64,000 nucleotides of DNA from Platycnemis pennipes (taxonomy: Eukaryota > Arthropoda > Insecta > Odonata > Platycnemididae), in assembly GCA_933228895.1 (NCBI GenBank), contig OW121846.1:22573088-22637087 (forward strand). The letters are read 5' to 3'. This document shows, one piece after another, positions 22,526-34,651 of this stretch. A model generated the notes under the pieces. That model was not told where the DNA came from. It saw only the letters and a program-made list of their open reading frames with translations, and searched no databases. The translations under genes were made by a program, and so were the position numbers. Each line of letters begins with the position of its first letter. Position 1 is the first letter of the stretch.

Positions 22526-25500
22526 TGGTAAATATTATGTAGGTAAAGAGTATAAATTACATGCACAGTAGTTTATTTTAGTGGTTTCAATGGGAGCTAG
22601 ATCAATTTCCATCAAAAATGGACTTATATCTTGCCTATTGGAACCAATTAAGGATATAAGTTGAGTTATACCTGCATCCACTTCTTTTTGGCTATTTGTC
22701 TGCAACTTAGCATGTACCATAGTTGACAGCAAATGAGATGCAACACCATTTCAGTATAACGTATTTCTGAGTAAAAGTTTTGTAATATACTAGTGGTTTT
22801 GTATGACCATACACTTGTTCTGAGCACTTCAATTTGATATTTCACTCTCTTCTCCTTTGATATCATGAAAGCAACTTTTATGTGTATTCAAGAAAGGCAT
22901 CTTATGTGACTGAATTACTTTCACTCCATTATTTTTTAGCTGAGGTTCAGTAAGGGTGTTTTTGATCCAGTAAGTCACATGCTTATGCATATAAACTTTG
23001 ATAATAATTCAGAAATGGCTATAAGTTTGTGTTATAATTCAGGAAATTATAATTAATACATTCCCCTGCCATTTGTTTTTTTTAGAGCTTGTCACTTATT
23101 TTTCCTCCCTAGGAACTTCTCATGCTCATCTAGAATTGCCTTTCTTTGATGCATTGTGAACAAAAAGGGCAAAGAGGGAAGAAATGGGGTCATTTACCTG
23201 ATATACCTGACATCTGATAGAGTTTGTGAAATGAAAAGACCTGTATTTTTCCATTTTTCGATCCGTCAATTAGTTCTCAAGTTATCTTATGTTGTATGAT
23301 CAAGATAATGTAATAGCTAAGTGGCTGGAGCATTGGGCTATAGATCAAAGATCATAGGTTCAAATTCATGAGAGCCCAACTCAAACATGTCCATTCAATC
23401 CATTGGTTGCCTTGACTATTTTTTTTATTGTTTAATTATCTTAGGTTTTTAATGACTCCCCAAATATTATTCATCGCCCTCATAAATTAAGTCTTAGAAT
23501 CAAATGGAAACTATCTTACTGTACATAACTTTCCAAAAACGTGGAACACTTATGATGGTCTAAAGTAAGGCTGCTTGCCACTAATAATTCAGGACTTTGA
23601 ATTAGAACGTTATGAAATCTTAATGTTGCTCTATTTCAGGTATTGGCCTGAATTGTATTCAGGATATTGTATACAGGCCTGAGGTTTCCTCATGAAAGCT
23701 GAGTTGAAGAATGAGAATGCAGGATATGTGGACATTTCTAGCCTGAGTTCTATGAAACAGCTGTTGCTCCTCTCTGATTTAATTGATGGTGTACCTCAGC
23801 AAATAATATTGTCTCTTTCCTATTCATTATCTGCTGAAGTAAAATTAATAATAATTTCATGCAAGTGAATGGTGCAAAATGAGGAAAAGTGCAGGGTTAC
23901 ATTGAAAAACTTGTGGATTAAATTCAGTGCTGCGCTGTTCAACCCTCTATGTATTAAATATTAAAAATGACAACTGTCAAAAACTTTGAATATTAGCAGA
24001 AGAGTTATCTCTTTAACAAGATTATTAATTTTCAATCCTAAATCAATTCATCCTAATATTTTGAGGAGCCCAAGCCTCTGCACTTATTTCTGTTATGTGT
24101 GTTATTGTATAAAGGTATCATCATGTTGATAATTCAGAAGTGTGATAGTGTACGTTCATCTATGAGGGCATTTGTAATTCCCTAATAATTTGCTTTCCCA
24201 TTGGACAACATGTTCAGCTAAATAGGTTAAAGTTAATATAGTATGCTGCTATAGAAAGTGGGTTCTTTTATATGTTATTTTATAATTTATTCTTTTGAGC
24301 CTTTTCATTAACAGTTTTTATTCTGATCAAAGTGATGCATCATGCACTGCCATCTAAAAGAGTACAGCTCACTAAATGGTTAGTTTGGTGAAAGCCTTGT
24401 ATTAGTCCATTTGGATCCTGGATGGGAAAATGTTTGAAAAATTGTCCTTTGTCTAAGTTGGCTCAGGGGAGTAGAAAGAATTGCCTAATGTTAATTATGC
24501 AGACAAGATAGGTGGGAGTTGTGATTTTAATATTTATGCTCATTTGTTCACTTGCACCATCATTATCAACAGTTTCTCATCCTCTGTGAGTGATGAGGTC
24601 AATGTGAAAACCATCTATTGATAGGGACCATTTTCTTTTGAATGTTGGCAACCCCAAGTCTGAGGTCTTCTTAACAAGCTATTACATGTGCCTGGCCTTT
24701 TATTGGGTGGCCTCCAAGGTTCAGATGTGCATACCAAAAGTGATGGATTGAAATAGGTTTTTGATGTTGATGATTTAATTCTGTTGACCACACACTATAA
24801 TGAGGAATGTTGAGCTGAAGTAATGGATTGTCTTCACCCATTCCAGAATTAAGCAGGCACTCTTCCTCCAAGCAACAAAGCTCATACAGTCATGGAATTA
24901 TGATTTGTCCATCTCACTTTTGCAGGCCATGATAAGTCAGATCAAAACGTCAGGACTGTGACTATGTACAGTAACAGATCTGGCAATTTGATTAGTAGGG
25001 AAATATAGGTGAGTGAGGAAAGGGTGAGATATGGGTGTGGAATGGGTATAAACTCAGCATTTGCTATTTGTGTAGGATTGTGGAAGGTTATTTACATTAG
25101 TATCAGTTTAAACTCAATATTAGCATCAATTATTTTTTTTTTAATTCTACTATGAATCTCTAACAGTTGTGTACAAGGGCAATTGCGTCACTGCTCTGGC
25201 ACTTCCTGCTGCTGTTATCAAATGTGTCTGATTCAGTTGCTTGACTCTTGTGAGTTCACCCAGTGATTTGTGATGCTTTATGACAACAAAGAAACTTGGA
25301 AGACTCAAAACTGAAAATCCCTGGTCCAAAATACTCATAACTTGGGGTTGTCTACCATATTATATGTGGGGTTTAAATCATAAGAGTTAGTATAAATGAA
25401 TTTCTATAAATATCATAGCTATTTGGATCAAAAAGGGCTACATTGTTTGGTATTAAAAAAATGAATGGTATTGGTATATACCATGGCATTGGCATGTTGT

Positions 25501-28331
25501 AGATAGTTTTCATAGGTTTATAGTACCTTAAGAAATACTATTTTCTGTAATAAGATTAAAGTGGTGCTTTTGTACAATTTTTTTTTCAAAAATATGCTTG
25601 CAAATGGGCATGCAATGCATGTCTTCAATGTTATACTTGAAAAATCCCAACAGGCATTTGGCCTAAGCTATGAATGCTCTTAATTAATTTTTCCCTTCGC
25701 CACCAGGAAAGTTCATTGAGAATTTTTCAGGTTGCATGTGTAAATAACTCTATAGGTAAATTGCATTTTTGTCTTGGCATGACTTGATCTTCAAAACCTG
25801 AGTAAAAGATCCATTTCATGGAAATGGCTTCTGAATACTTGAAAATAATATTTTGTGCACATTTTTTACATCTGTACCCAAGATATTTTAATTTGAAACA
25901 AAACTAAATACATAATATGATCTTTTTTGATGGGCTAATATTGCTTTGATTCATTCATGTCAATACCTCAGTACCTCCTCTTTGAAGTTTTGATTGAATC
26001 AGACATGGATCATAATATATTTGCATTAATGCATCATCAGTTATATGCTATTTGAAGTGTCATTAGGGGAATGAATGGTACCTACATATTACAGTTCATC
26101 CATTTAATGTTTTTCCTTCTTCCCCTGAGTATCTATTTAGTTGTGCGCAACTCCAAGTGACTCCATTGCTTTACCTGTGCTACAAATAACCTATGGACTT
26201 CATTTCCCAATCATGCTACATGATGATCCTATCCTTTAAAGTGTCATGGATTATTATTTTTTAGTTTGAGCCACAAAAGAAGTTTTTCAAGCCATATTTT
26301 CTGTAGGCAACAGCCATCTGTAAATGAGCCTCTATCTCCCTTATCTGCTAAGAGATTATTTTTCTTTGCAAACCCCACTTTTTGTCACACAATCCATTAG
26401 ATAAATATTCTGGTTTGAAGTATTTCACCCATTCACATCAATTTGAAATAATGTTCCTAATAATGAAAAGGGCTAAAATGAGCTTACTTTACTACTTCAT
26501 CCACAAAGCACCTTGCAAGTCACCTTGATGGCTTTGAGCCAGGGGGAGGATAGTCACCAAACATACAGTATGTACATTCACTGGCAGATACAATATCTCT
26601 AATTTAGAGATTACTTCAGACAATAAAAACTTCAAGTCCTTTTTATACAACATGCTATGAAATTTTATATGTTCTATAACTCTTAATTGGGTTTGGTGTA
26701 GTTACTTGGATATATTCATGGCATGAGAACTGAACCACTGTAGTAGCAGGTAAAAAAGTTGAGAGAAACTTTTTTGAACGATACTTCATTAATTAATGAA
26801 AATTCACCCTAAAATTTTGCTGCATTCCACAAGAATAATCATTCTTTTTGATGGCGTGTACTCATGCAAGGTAAGCATATTCCAATCACTGTCCACCTTT
26901 ACTAAAGTGGCTAATTACATTAATTCATAGCAATCTCATTCTTTGCAGTATCTGCTGCATATTTCTTATCAGCATTTCTCAATCCGTAACATTCAACACC
27001 GGCCACATTTAGCCAACATTACTTCTAATTACTGATCCCCCAAAAATGTTTCCAAATTAATTTTGAAATGAGTTCAATTTATGACCCACTTCCTTCCATA
27101 TTTTTTTATGGTACCAGCAATGCTCATATTACAAATATACAGTCTCAATTAAATTATTTCCAAGCTATAACCAGTTTTTTCCAGTATTTACAAATTATCA
27201 TACAAATATGACATGAGAGGCATTAGCAAATGGCCGACCTGATTATACTCATAGTTTCTTTTGGTTGCTTGTTCATACTGGTAGGTAAATTTTTATGACT
27301 TATATATGACACATATGTGACATTCTCATGTGGTAGTCTCCATTTAATTGACAATAAAACAACTTTGGAGTGATGCATGGATGATATTTCTAAATAATTT
27401 TTGATTAGCCATTGTAAAAACTGTGGAAATAGATTTGGGGTTACATGCACTGGTTTGATGACAATAAATCACCATATATTCCATTGGGTTTGACTCCTAA
27501 TCACTCCGTTTCCCATGGGTCTGTAGATAAAACATGAAGTGTCGTTAAAAGCTCAGTTAATGCACAGTTATTTCATAGATGTATGCTTGCTATGCACTAC
27601 ATGCATGGACTGCAGTTGGTCAGTGTATGTATAGACACATGTCATTATGTCGTTTCACTGCATGACACTGGACTGCTGTCTAAAGTTGGACGGACTAATA
27701 TGCTAACTGTCATCACTAAAGGTAAAATGCCTATCTTGATTTTTTTATGCAAAATATTCATAATATTAATTAGTAGCTCATGCCAGTAGTAATGAGATGC
27801 AGTTTAGCTATGGAAATAATTAATTTATAAAATAGAAGGGAAGACATTTAGCAGGAAATATTTTTATACATACAATTAAAGTACTGTCTACCTTCGGAAA
27901 TCATATCTCATACCCTTTTGATATTTGATTTCACATGATAGTAAATTACTTCTGTAAAATAACTTGAGAATTAATTAATGGTACATTATGTAGAGTAGGG
28001 CAATAAATTGCCCAGTAATGGTCTCTCTTCATGAAAAACACAATTTTCTTCCACATTCCATCAATGGAAATTAAGAATAAGTAAATTTTGTTGACCTAGT
28101 AATTATTGCTTTAATGCGTTTTTCTTTTATAATTAGTTTAATGATATACCATATTTGATGGCATATAAGATGCGCCCCCATTCCTATAGGGCATGTTTTG
28201 AGGGAACAATTTTTTAAGCATACTGCACCCATGGCCATAACTTGTGTCGATCAATTTCAAATTCAAGGATTGTGAATTAGCCACAAAAATACCTTAGGGG
28301 AGAGACCTATCCTCAAGAAATCCACAGGGGA
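22526..28331. other. Intergenic AT-rich stretch
   Basis: About 5.8 kb between NADK and the 3' side of the PH-domain gene. Apart from a tRNA-like SINE head at 23305-23385 I recognise nothing; the short open frames lack motifs and splice context. Confidence 0.45.
23305..23385 (+). repeat. tRNA-like SINE head
   Basis: TAGCTAAGTGGCTGGAGCA (A-box-like) lies about 35 bases before ATAGGTTCAAATTCATG (B-box-like). There is no good acceptor stem and a T-rich downstream sequence. It is most likely a SINE head, not a tRNA gene. Confidence 0.45.
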
Positions 28332-28440
28332 GGAGGATGCCTTGGCATTTTATTCGGTTACAGCTGGTGGCTAGAAATCAGTGGGTTATTGGTTCGAGTC
28401 ATGGTCAAAGTGAATGATTTTTTCTATGTAGAAATTCTGA
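28332..28440 (+). repeat. SINE family A copy 2
   Basis: GCCTTGGCATTTTATTCGG starts the tRNA-like head and ATTGGTTCGAGTCATGGTC is the B-box region. The shared family tail GAATGATTTTTTCTATGTAG and AAATTCTG follows. It matches copies at 4908 and 59955 in order and spacing. Confidence 0.6.
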
Positions 28441-30460
28441 TCCCAATCAGTTTTGTTCGATATCTGGCTTGCACCTCCTTAAGCCAAACTATATATAAAC
28501 CTGGTACTGGTCATAAGTTAGAGATGCAATAACAGCAATTACAACTGCATGTCAATCATATTATATGCTGTCAAAAATGGTTACTCTCAATTGTTTAAAA
28601 GTACAAAAATTTCAAGGGCATTTTTTGAATGGATAGACTTTTGCTATTGTTATTTTGATGTGATAATTGAACATATTGGGCACAGTTGTTTTTTTCTGTA
28701 AAAATATGTTGATTAAGTTCTGATAAAAGGCTAAAAAGTCTGCATAGTTTTTGGCAGGTAAAGGCCGTGGCTTTAAAAAAGAAAACTTCACCATGTTCAT
28801 TAAACATAGAAAGCAAATGTTAGTCATTATGGCACTTTTTGTGTCGCCATTAAATGATTGCCTAAATATTTTAACTGTCAGAAGCTGTATATAAGAGGGA
28901 CGGAATATTTGTTTTTCAGTTTTGTGTACCCACATGAGAGGAAATGTTGATTTCTGTCCAAACAGAACCAAACAAATTTTATCACATTTTGAATGGGCTG
29001 TAACATTTTTAAAATTATATTTGTTCTTTTTTCACACATTGTACTGTTGTTTTATATCAATACATTTTGGGTGAGAAGGATATATGTGTACATTACTTTC
29101 AACATATGAGACCATTGCCAAAAATTGACAAGTCTTTGAAAATGTCTTCCCATAAAATTCAGTCAGCACTTGTTATCAAGTGACAGTTTTATTCTCAGTC
29201 TAACCCTGCTGAATTGGAGGACCCTTCGATGTTGATTTCTTGGTATTCATAGATTCAGTGTTATACTGCCTCAGATTTTACACTTCCATTTGATTAATAC
29301 TAATGCACATTAACTGTAGAGAGGTATGTACTGTAATTCAAGCAGTGAACATTTGGAAAAGCTTCAGAACATAATATGTTGTTAAACAGGGAATCAATGA
29401 GCATTGTAGTGGCCAATTCATTGGCCAAACTCTGACTGCCTTTCAAAGAATATATTTATCAGATAAGAATATGATATTCATAGGTCTTATTAATGTAGAG
29501 AACATCCAAGCAGCCAAGACCTTGACTGTAATTGGCAAAGATTTTCATAAAAGCAAGGGAGGCATTGGAATGAAAGATTTCATCATATGGAAAATGTGCA
29601 ATTCTTTCCAATGATGTGTAAAAGTGTTACAGCTAAAGCAAGTAATAATACATAATTGTTGGAGAGAAGGCTAACTTTATGGGAATTATATCCCCCATAC
29701 AAAAATACTCTTTGAATAGTTATGTAACTGAAAACCCTGAAGATTATGTTGAGTGCTGTCATCCATTTGGGTTACTAATTTTTGAGTGGCCAAGTATAAT
29801 TATTTGTGTGACTTTAAGGTATAGGTATGCATTTGAAATAATTTATTTTTCTTTATTGGAAATTAGATAGGTATAATTTTAAAAAATAAGTCTTCGTGTC
29901 ATTATGAGAATAAGTGACTTGTATAAATGCTGTTGGGGTAAATTAAATAACTCTTAATGAGAGTGGACTAATTTTTTTAGAAATAAAATAAAAAATATAA
30001 AACTTTATGGCATATGCAATGCTAGTTGGCAAGTGAAAGTTTAAAAGTAATGGATTATGACTTTAACGGCCCATATGTGTTTTTGAGTGGCATAGCAGAT
30101 TTTATGACTTGTAATGTGATACTATTTGTGTCTTTCATTCACTTTCTTAGCAGGCACCAGTTGACTCTCAATATAATAAAAAGGTTTGTTAGAAAGATTA
30201 TATAAATACTGTGGAAAAATGATGATTGAATGTTTTTTTATAATTGGAAATGTGAATTAAATGAAGCCTTAGCCTTACCAAATCATGAAACTTGTGTTGG
30301 CTTTCAAAGCAGAACTGTAACATACGTTGAATCAATTTTATATACAGTAGAATGATGATGTTCATAGTTTCAATAAAGGAAAATCTTCCATGAATGAGTT
30401 GCAAATATTCTCTATTTTATTTTGCATCCTACACTCACGCATCACTTTACCTCACTTTTA
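28441..30460. other. Intergenic stretch, nothing recognised
   Basis: AT-rich. Two overlapping - strand frames at 28595-28971 (119 and 73 codons) are open but have no recognisable motif. Confidence 0.4.
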
Positions 30461-31752
30461 TTTAGTAACTTTGCATATATATGTATGTATGTTCGCAGAG
30501 CGAGATACAAATTAAAATAAACATGGTCACAGGCGTGACAAAACTATAAAAGCACATAAATAAAAGACACTCACAAAGATAGTTTTCCGATATTTCGGTG
30601 GCCACTACCACCTTTCTCGAAGGAGAGGAGAGAACTGACTGAGGGGGCAAGGCAGGTCGAGGAAACAGGTGAAGGGTAGAAGTAAGAGGGGTAAAGATGA
30701 GTGCGAGGGGAAGGGTATGAGAAAATGTATGAGAAAAAGAGAGAAAGACAGAAGGTTCCTATAATGAGCCCTGTTAATTCCTGATTTGCAGAAAGCATGG
30801 AAGAGCCACATTAAAGATTGCTCCAACGTTTTAAGTTGGAGGGGAGACACTGAAGGTGAGAGGGAGGCCAGTATGCCCACCTTGAAATAATTATTGAAGT
30901 TGGATTCGTGGGAGGAGGCATGTATGGCTACCGGGAGAGAATAAGAATGGGAAGAGGGATTATTGCAGGAAGAGTGGTGACCATTCATGTGGATGAATAG
31001 TGGGGTGGTGGAGAGGATGATGTAGAAAGCAGGACAGAATAGGCAGAGTAGAAGGTAGACAGTACTTTCAGTGGTGCAGGAAAGTGAAGGCCCGGAGGGA
31101 AGAGAAAAAGAGAAGAATTGTTTGGGGAGAGGCTGGGTGAGAAGAATAGGACAGGTTTTGCATCTGGCACGATTGCAGGGGGAAGGGGGTGTTTTGGGAG
31201 GGAGATGGGATTTGGTCAGAGGTGTGGTGGTTCTCAGAATACCAGAGAGGTTGGGGGGGTGTTTGAAGGTAAGAGATGGGCATTGAGGGAAAATATTGGT
31301 AGTGGTAAGATTATCAGACAGGATATGTAATAGGTCTTTGAGGATGTGTTTAAGGGACTGAATACCAGGGAAGTAGGTTGTGCACAAGGAGAAGTTGTCT
31401 TTGGTTTTGCGATGAGGGGCTATGGGGGAGTAAGGTTTATTGGAGATTTTTTTGTTGAGTTGGTGGGTGAAGGAAGAGTGGGTTGGGAGTTTCAGAAGTA
31501 TTGCCACTTTAAGTTGCGACAGAAGTTGAGGGCATCGGTTAAGATATGAACAGGATTGATTTTAGGAGTCCGAGAAAAGGAGATGCCTTTGCTTAGCAAA
31601 GATATTTTGCTCAGGGAGATAGGGGTTGAAGAAAAATTTACAACTACTTGTTCAGCGGTCTCTAGAATTTTGACTGAGAGGAGGAGAATGGTCATTTTTT
31701 TCTGGGACGTGGTTCGGGAAAACCTGGGTTGGGCCAGAGGAGCAGACTCCAA
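30461..31752 (-). pseudogene. Penelope-like retrotransposon relic lacking its RT domain
   Basis: Read on the - strand. Near 31670-31570 is the N-terminal Penelope-like block (VVVNFSSTPISLSKISLLSK, then GISFSRTP). After a frame change, a 300-codon open frame (31507-30605) contains GIQSLKHILKDLLHIL, then CNRARCKTCPILL. A degraded GIY-YIG endonuclease region follows (VYLLLCLFCPAFYI...MNGHHSSCNNP), and then VAIHASSHESNFNNYFKVGI. The 3' flank (30605-30461) carries GGCCACCGAAATATCGGAAA. The reverse transcriptase that should lie between the N-terminal block and the linker is missing (roughly several hundred residues), so this is an internally deleted copy. The frame is unusually long and rich in Pro/Ser/Leu. 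Family call is secure, sub-clade (Neptune/Penelope) is not. Confidence 0.75.
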
Positions 31753-31754
31753 AT

Positions 31755-31925
31755 AAAGAAGGGTCTCTCCGGGCTACCGCACAAAAGGTGGCTGGATGAT
31801 GTTGAAGACAACCTTCTTCAGATGGGTGTAAGGAGGTAGGGACTTTGTGCATTGGTGCAAGAGGCCTGGAGAGGAATGATTGAGGAGGCACAGGCTCTTC
31901 TAGGGCCGTAATACCAGTGGATGGA
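31755..31925 (+). pseudogene. Non-LTR retrotransposon 3' end fragment
   Basis: The + strand encodes WLDDVEDNLLQMGVRR and, after a frame slip, AWRGMIEEAQALLGP, then GGATGGATGGATGAAT repeats. This is the familiar C-terminal end of RTE/R1-like LINE ORF2 ('RWLDDVEDDL..MGVR.W...A.DR..WR.IVEEAKAL.GL'). It abuts the Penelope-like relic on the opposite strand. Confidence 0.75.
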
Positions 31926-32493
31926 TGGATGAATATCAATATATAACAGGGCTCAAGGGTTACCATATCAATTGATAATATCTAGATCTTTCTGCAGGAT
32001 TCCTTCAACTGTTTTGTACCTATAATGCTAGCACAAAAGTGCTACACCACTTTTATCACAGTTGCTGCAGAAGATTCACAATTCAGAGGACAAAATTTCC
32101 TGAAAACCCAGAAAAAATTAAAATAACTCTGCTCCATAAATAAAAAAATTGAGTAATACCATATTTTATTACTTTCAACTTAAATAGCTATTTACAATAG
32201 TTGAAGTCCTAATATATGATTGCACATCATAAGATATGTAATTACCCACAATGTTGGCATGATATTTGACTATATTTTCCTCCAGTTATCATTATTTTCA
32301 TCTTAATGATATAATAAGTTAAGTCACTGGTACACATAAACAAAATATTGCCCATTAGTCTTCATTCTTAATTATTTTACCTCATGTCATGGATATTTTT
32401 TACTTTCAAATTATTCATTCTGAGCTTTGGGAGCCAAGTTGCATTCATGTAGCTGTTGCCATTAAGATGCCTCTGTTTAACAGCACTCAGTTG
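31926..32493 (-). other. Probable 3'UTR region of the PH-domain gene
   Basis: Non-coding DNA downstream of the stop of the - strand gene. A poly(A) signal candidate lies at 32165-32170. Confidence 0.5.
32165..32170 (-). terminator. Candidate polyadenylation signal
   Basis: AATAAA on the - strand about 325 bases downstream of the PH-domain gene stop codon, within an AT-rich stretch. Confidence 0.4.
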
Positions 32494-32722
32494 CTATGAT
32501 GTTAAGCTCCGCAGATTAAATTTTTGACTGGAATTCAACTCGAACCATTTTTTATCAGTTTGATAAAGGCCCTTTGAATTCAACATTGCATCTTGTTTAA
32601 CTGATCTCTCTATCAGTTTCAGCACTCTCTCAGCCTCTTTATATAATCTATCAAGTTTTAATTCTTCTTGTTGAAGTTGTGCTTCTAGTTCATAATATGT
32701 CCTCTTTGGTGTGCTTGGTTTT
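32494..32722 (-). CDS. PH-domain/coiled-coil protein, last exon
   Basis: Starts after the acceptor TATCTTTGCAG. Its first base completes an Arg codon split by the previous exon. It encodes KPSTPKRTYYELEAQLQQEE, then LKLDRLYKEAERVLKLIERS and VKQDAML, and ends ...KFNLRSLTS with a stop. The ELEAQLQQEELKLDRLYKEAERVLKLIER stretch has regular leucine/charged heptad spacing and should form a coiled coil. It continues the helical segment at the end of the preceding exon (SVIKKQAAEEEETIWSLQEE). The product's function is not known to me. A C-terminal dimerisation helix behind a PH domain would suit a membrane-recruited adaptor (inference). Confidence 0.85.
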
Positions 32723-33404
32723 CTGCAAAGATAATTCATTTATACTCATTAGCATAGTGTGCTTAAATGAAGGATGAAAAACAGTAATTTCGAACTAGGA
32801 ACATAAATACTTCCCTGAAAAAACTCAGATGATAAGGCCCATATTTTTGCCATAAAAAGTGCAAAAAATACATTTAAGAAATAAAATAATATGATAACAT
32901 AATGTGCTAATTTCTTACTATACTAAGAAATAAATTATAAACTTAAATTATACCTACATAAATTCCATGGGATTTTTAAGCTCTAATTATTCATAATATA
33001 TGAAGGAGCTGTTGAAATTTAATGATGGTTTTCTGAAAGTCCAACATTTGGGCACACATTTCAAGGTGCTCATATTTTCAATTTGGGTCATAATGCTCAG
33101 AATCTTATTGTTCCAGTTGGTTCCATAACATTTACAGTAATTCATCCACACATGAATGCTCTAGTTCTGTCAGAAGTACTCATAGCTTTTGAGCTTGACT
33201 CCTACCCAAATGTTATGAGGATATGGCTTTTATTGAATGGCAACAATGGTTTAGAATAGCAATGGCTGGAGATGTGATTGAAATCCAATAATTACAAATC
33301 AAATGTGTACAAATGAAATACTGTCCACGATTTCATTTGATTCTCTGTCCCGGGCATCTCAAAGTCTATCTCGGGAATTATTTTTCTGTCATTGCATTAC
33401 ATAC
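32723..33404 (-). other. Intron of the PH-domain gene
   Basis: A 682-bp intron with donor AAG|GTATGT at 33404 and acceptor TTTGCAG at 32723. AT-rich, with no recognised element inside. Confidence 0.8.
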
Positions 33405-34651
33405 CTTGTTGTTACTTTCTTGCCATTATGTGCTGCTATCCTCTCCCTATCCAGTCTTGCCATCTCCTCCTGCAAACTCCAGATAGTTTCCTCTTCTTCA
33501 GCAGCTTGTTTTTTTATCACTGACAAAATGTAATGGTGCTGACTTAGTTGGGAATTAGGGGATGTGGAAGGTGTTGAAAGGTTTAAGGAGAGGGATGAGC
33601 AGGATGAAGAAGGAGAAGGCACTGAAGGTAAGAGGATGGATGTCAAAGATTCCGACGAAATAGAATGGGATAGGGAAAGTGGCTGACTGTTGTTTAAGAC
33701 TGCTGAATTAGCTGCCAAGGGAATGTTTTCAGTTTTCACCATTGAGTCAACTTTTACAACACCATGTGCACCATTGCACAAGTTGTGTTTTGAGTAATTA
33801 TTCATATTGACATCCTTTGTCTCACTTCTCTTCATCATACTTAATGCATGTTGAAATTGTCCATTAACCACATCCTTTCTGCTTCCCCCACCTAGTGCAA
33901 TATCCTTACCTAAGTCTAATTTTTGGTTTGACTTGAGGAACACATTATCCCCCTCACAATTTGCATATCCACTTCGAGTAATGTTCTGTGTGCTTTCACA
34001 CGTGTAACTCTGAGAGCGCACAGTCTTCTTGGGTAGTTCTTTTGTTCCAGTGGCCCACATTGCGTGGCCAATGGCTGAGTGCCCCCCCTTGCATTCAGGG
34101 GCCTTACCCTCCTCCATCACCTCCTCACTCCCCTCCTCATCCCTCTTCCCTATCCTCTCAAAGAACAGCCGTAGCTGTGACACAACAGAAATTTGAGTCC
34201 CACTCTCCAGGGAACACGGGACGGGGAAGTCCGATGGGAGGTCATGCAGGGACTTGGCTCGCTTGGCCCTGTTCCTGGCCACTGACTTACACGGAGGCTG
34301 TTGACCGAGGTCCTCAGAGCTCGCGCATGGTCGACTGGATGAGAGGTGCTTTCGTGGCTCATGTGCGCTGCTGCTCCCCGTGCCACCCAGAGCCTCGAAC
34401 AATTGGCGGCGCTCGTGGACAGTGGCACTGCCTTGCTGGCATAGCTCTTTCAGCCGTGCCACCTCCTCAGAGAGGCGCTCTTCTGGCAGTTGCTGTGGGT
34501 CAACGCTTTGCAGCTCATCACTGTCATCTGGGTGAGGAGGCTCCGTGATGCGAAGGATGTCAAGAAAGCGCACATCACCCAAGGGCGTTTGCTTCATCAG
34601 CTCCACAGCCAATGTCCGTGTCCAGCGGGAGAAGCTCTCAGCATCCTCTGC
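33405..34651 (-). CDS. PH-domain/coiled-coil protein, large central exon
   Basis: A 1247-bp open exon with acceptor CCTGCCCCCAG and donor AAG|GTATGT. It starts in phase 0 with AEDAESFSRWTRTLAVELMK, the C-terminal alpha-helix of a PH domain whose beta-strands are on the exon at 44612-44856. Next come QTPLGDVRFLDILRI and a charged helix (ERLSEEVARLKELCQ). A long low-complexity, Ser/Pro-rich, presumably disordered region follows (residues about 80-350 of the exon), with NRAKRAKSLHDLPSDFP as a possible basic motif. The end is predicted helical (KKQAAEEEETIWSLQEEMAR). Codon use is GC-richer than the surroundings in its first half. A + strand open frame of 186 codons at 33988-34548 is a shadow of this exon. 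I do not recognise the orthologue. Confidence 0.88.

Noticed and set aside
28595..28971. 119-codon - strand open frame
   Set aside because: No recognisable motif, no splice framework, and an overlapping second frame is equally open.
30985..31549. Several + strand frames over the Penelope-like relic
   Set aside because: They are complements of the Pro/Ser-rich - strand frame.
33988..34548. 186-codon + strand open frame
   Set aside because: Antisense shadow of the GC-rich PH-gene exon, which has splice sites and domain content.
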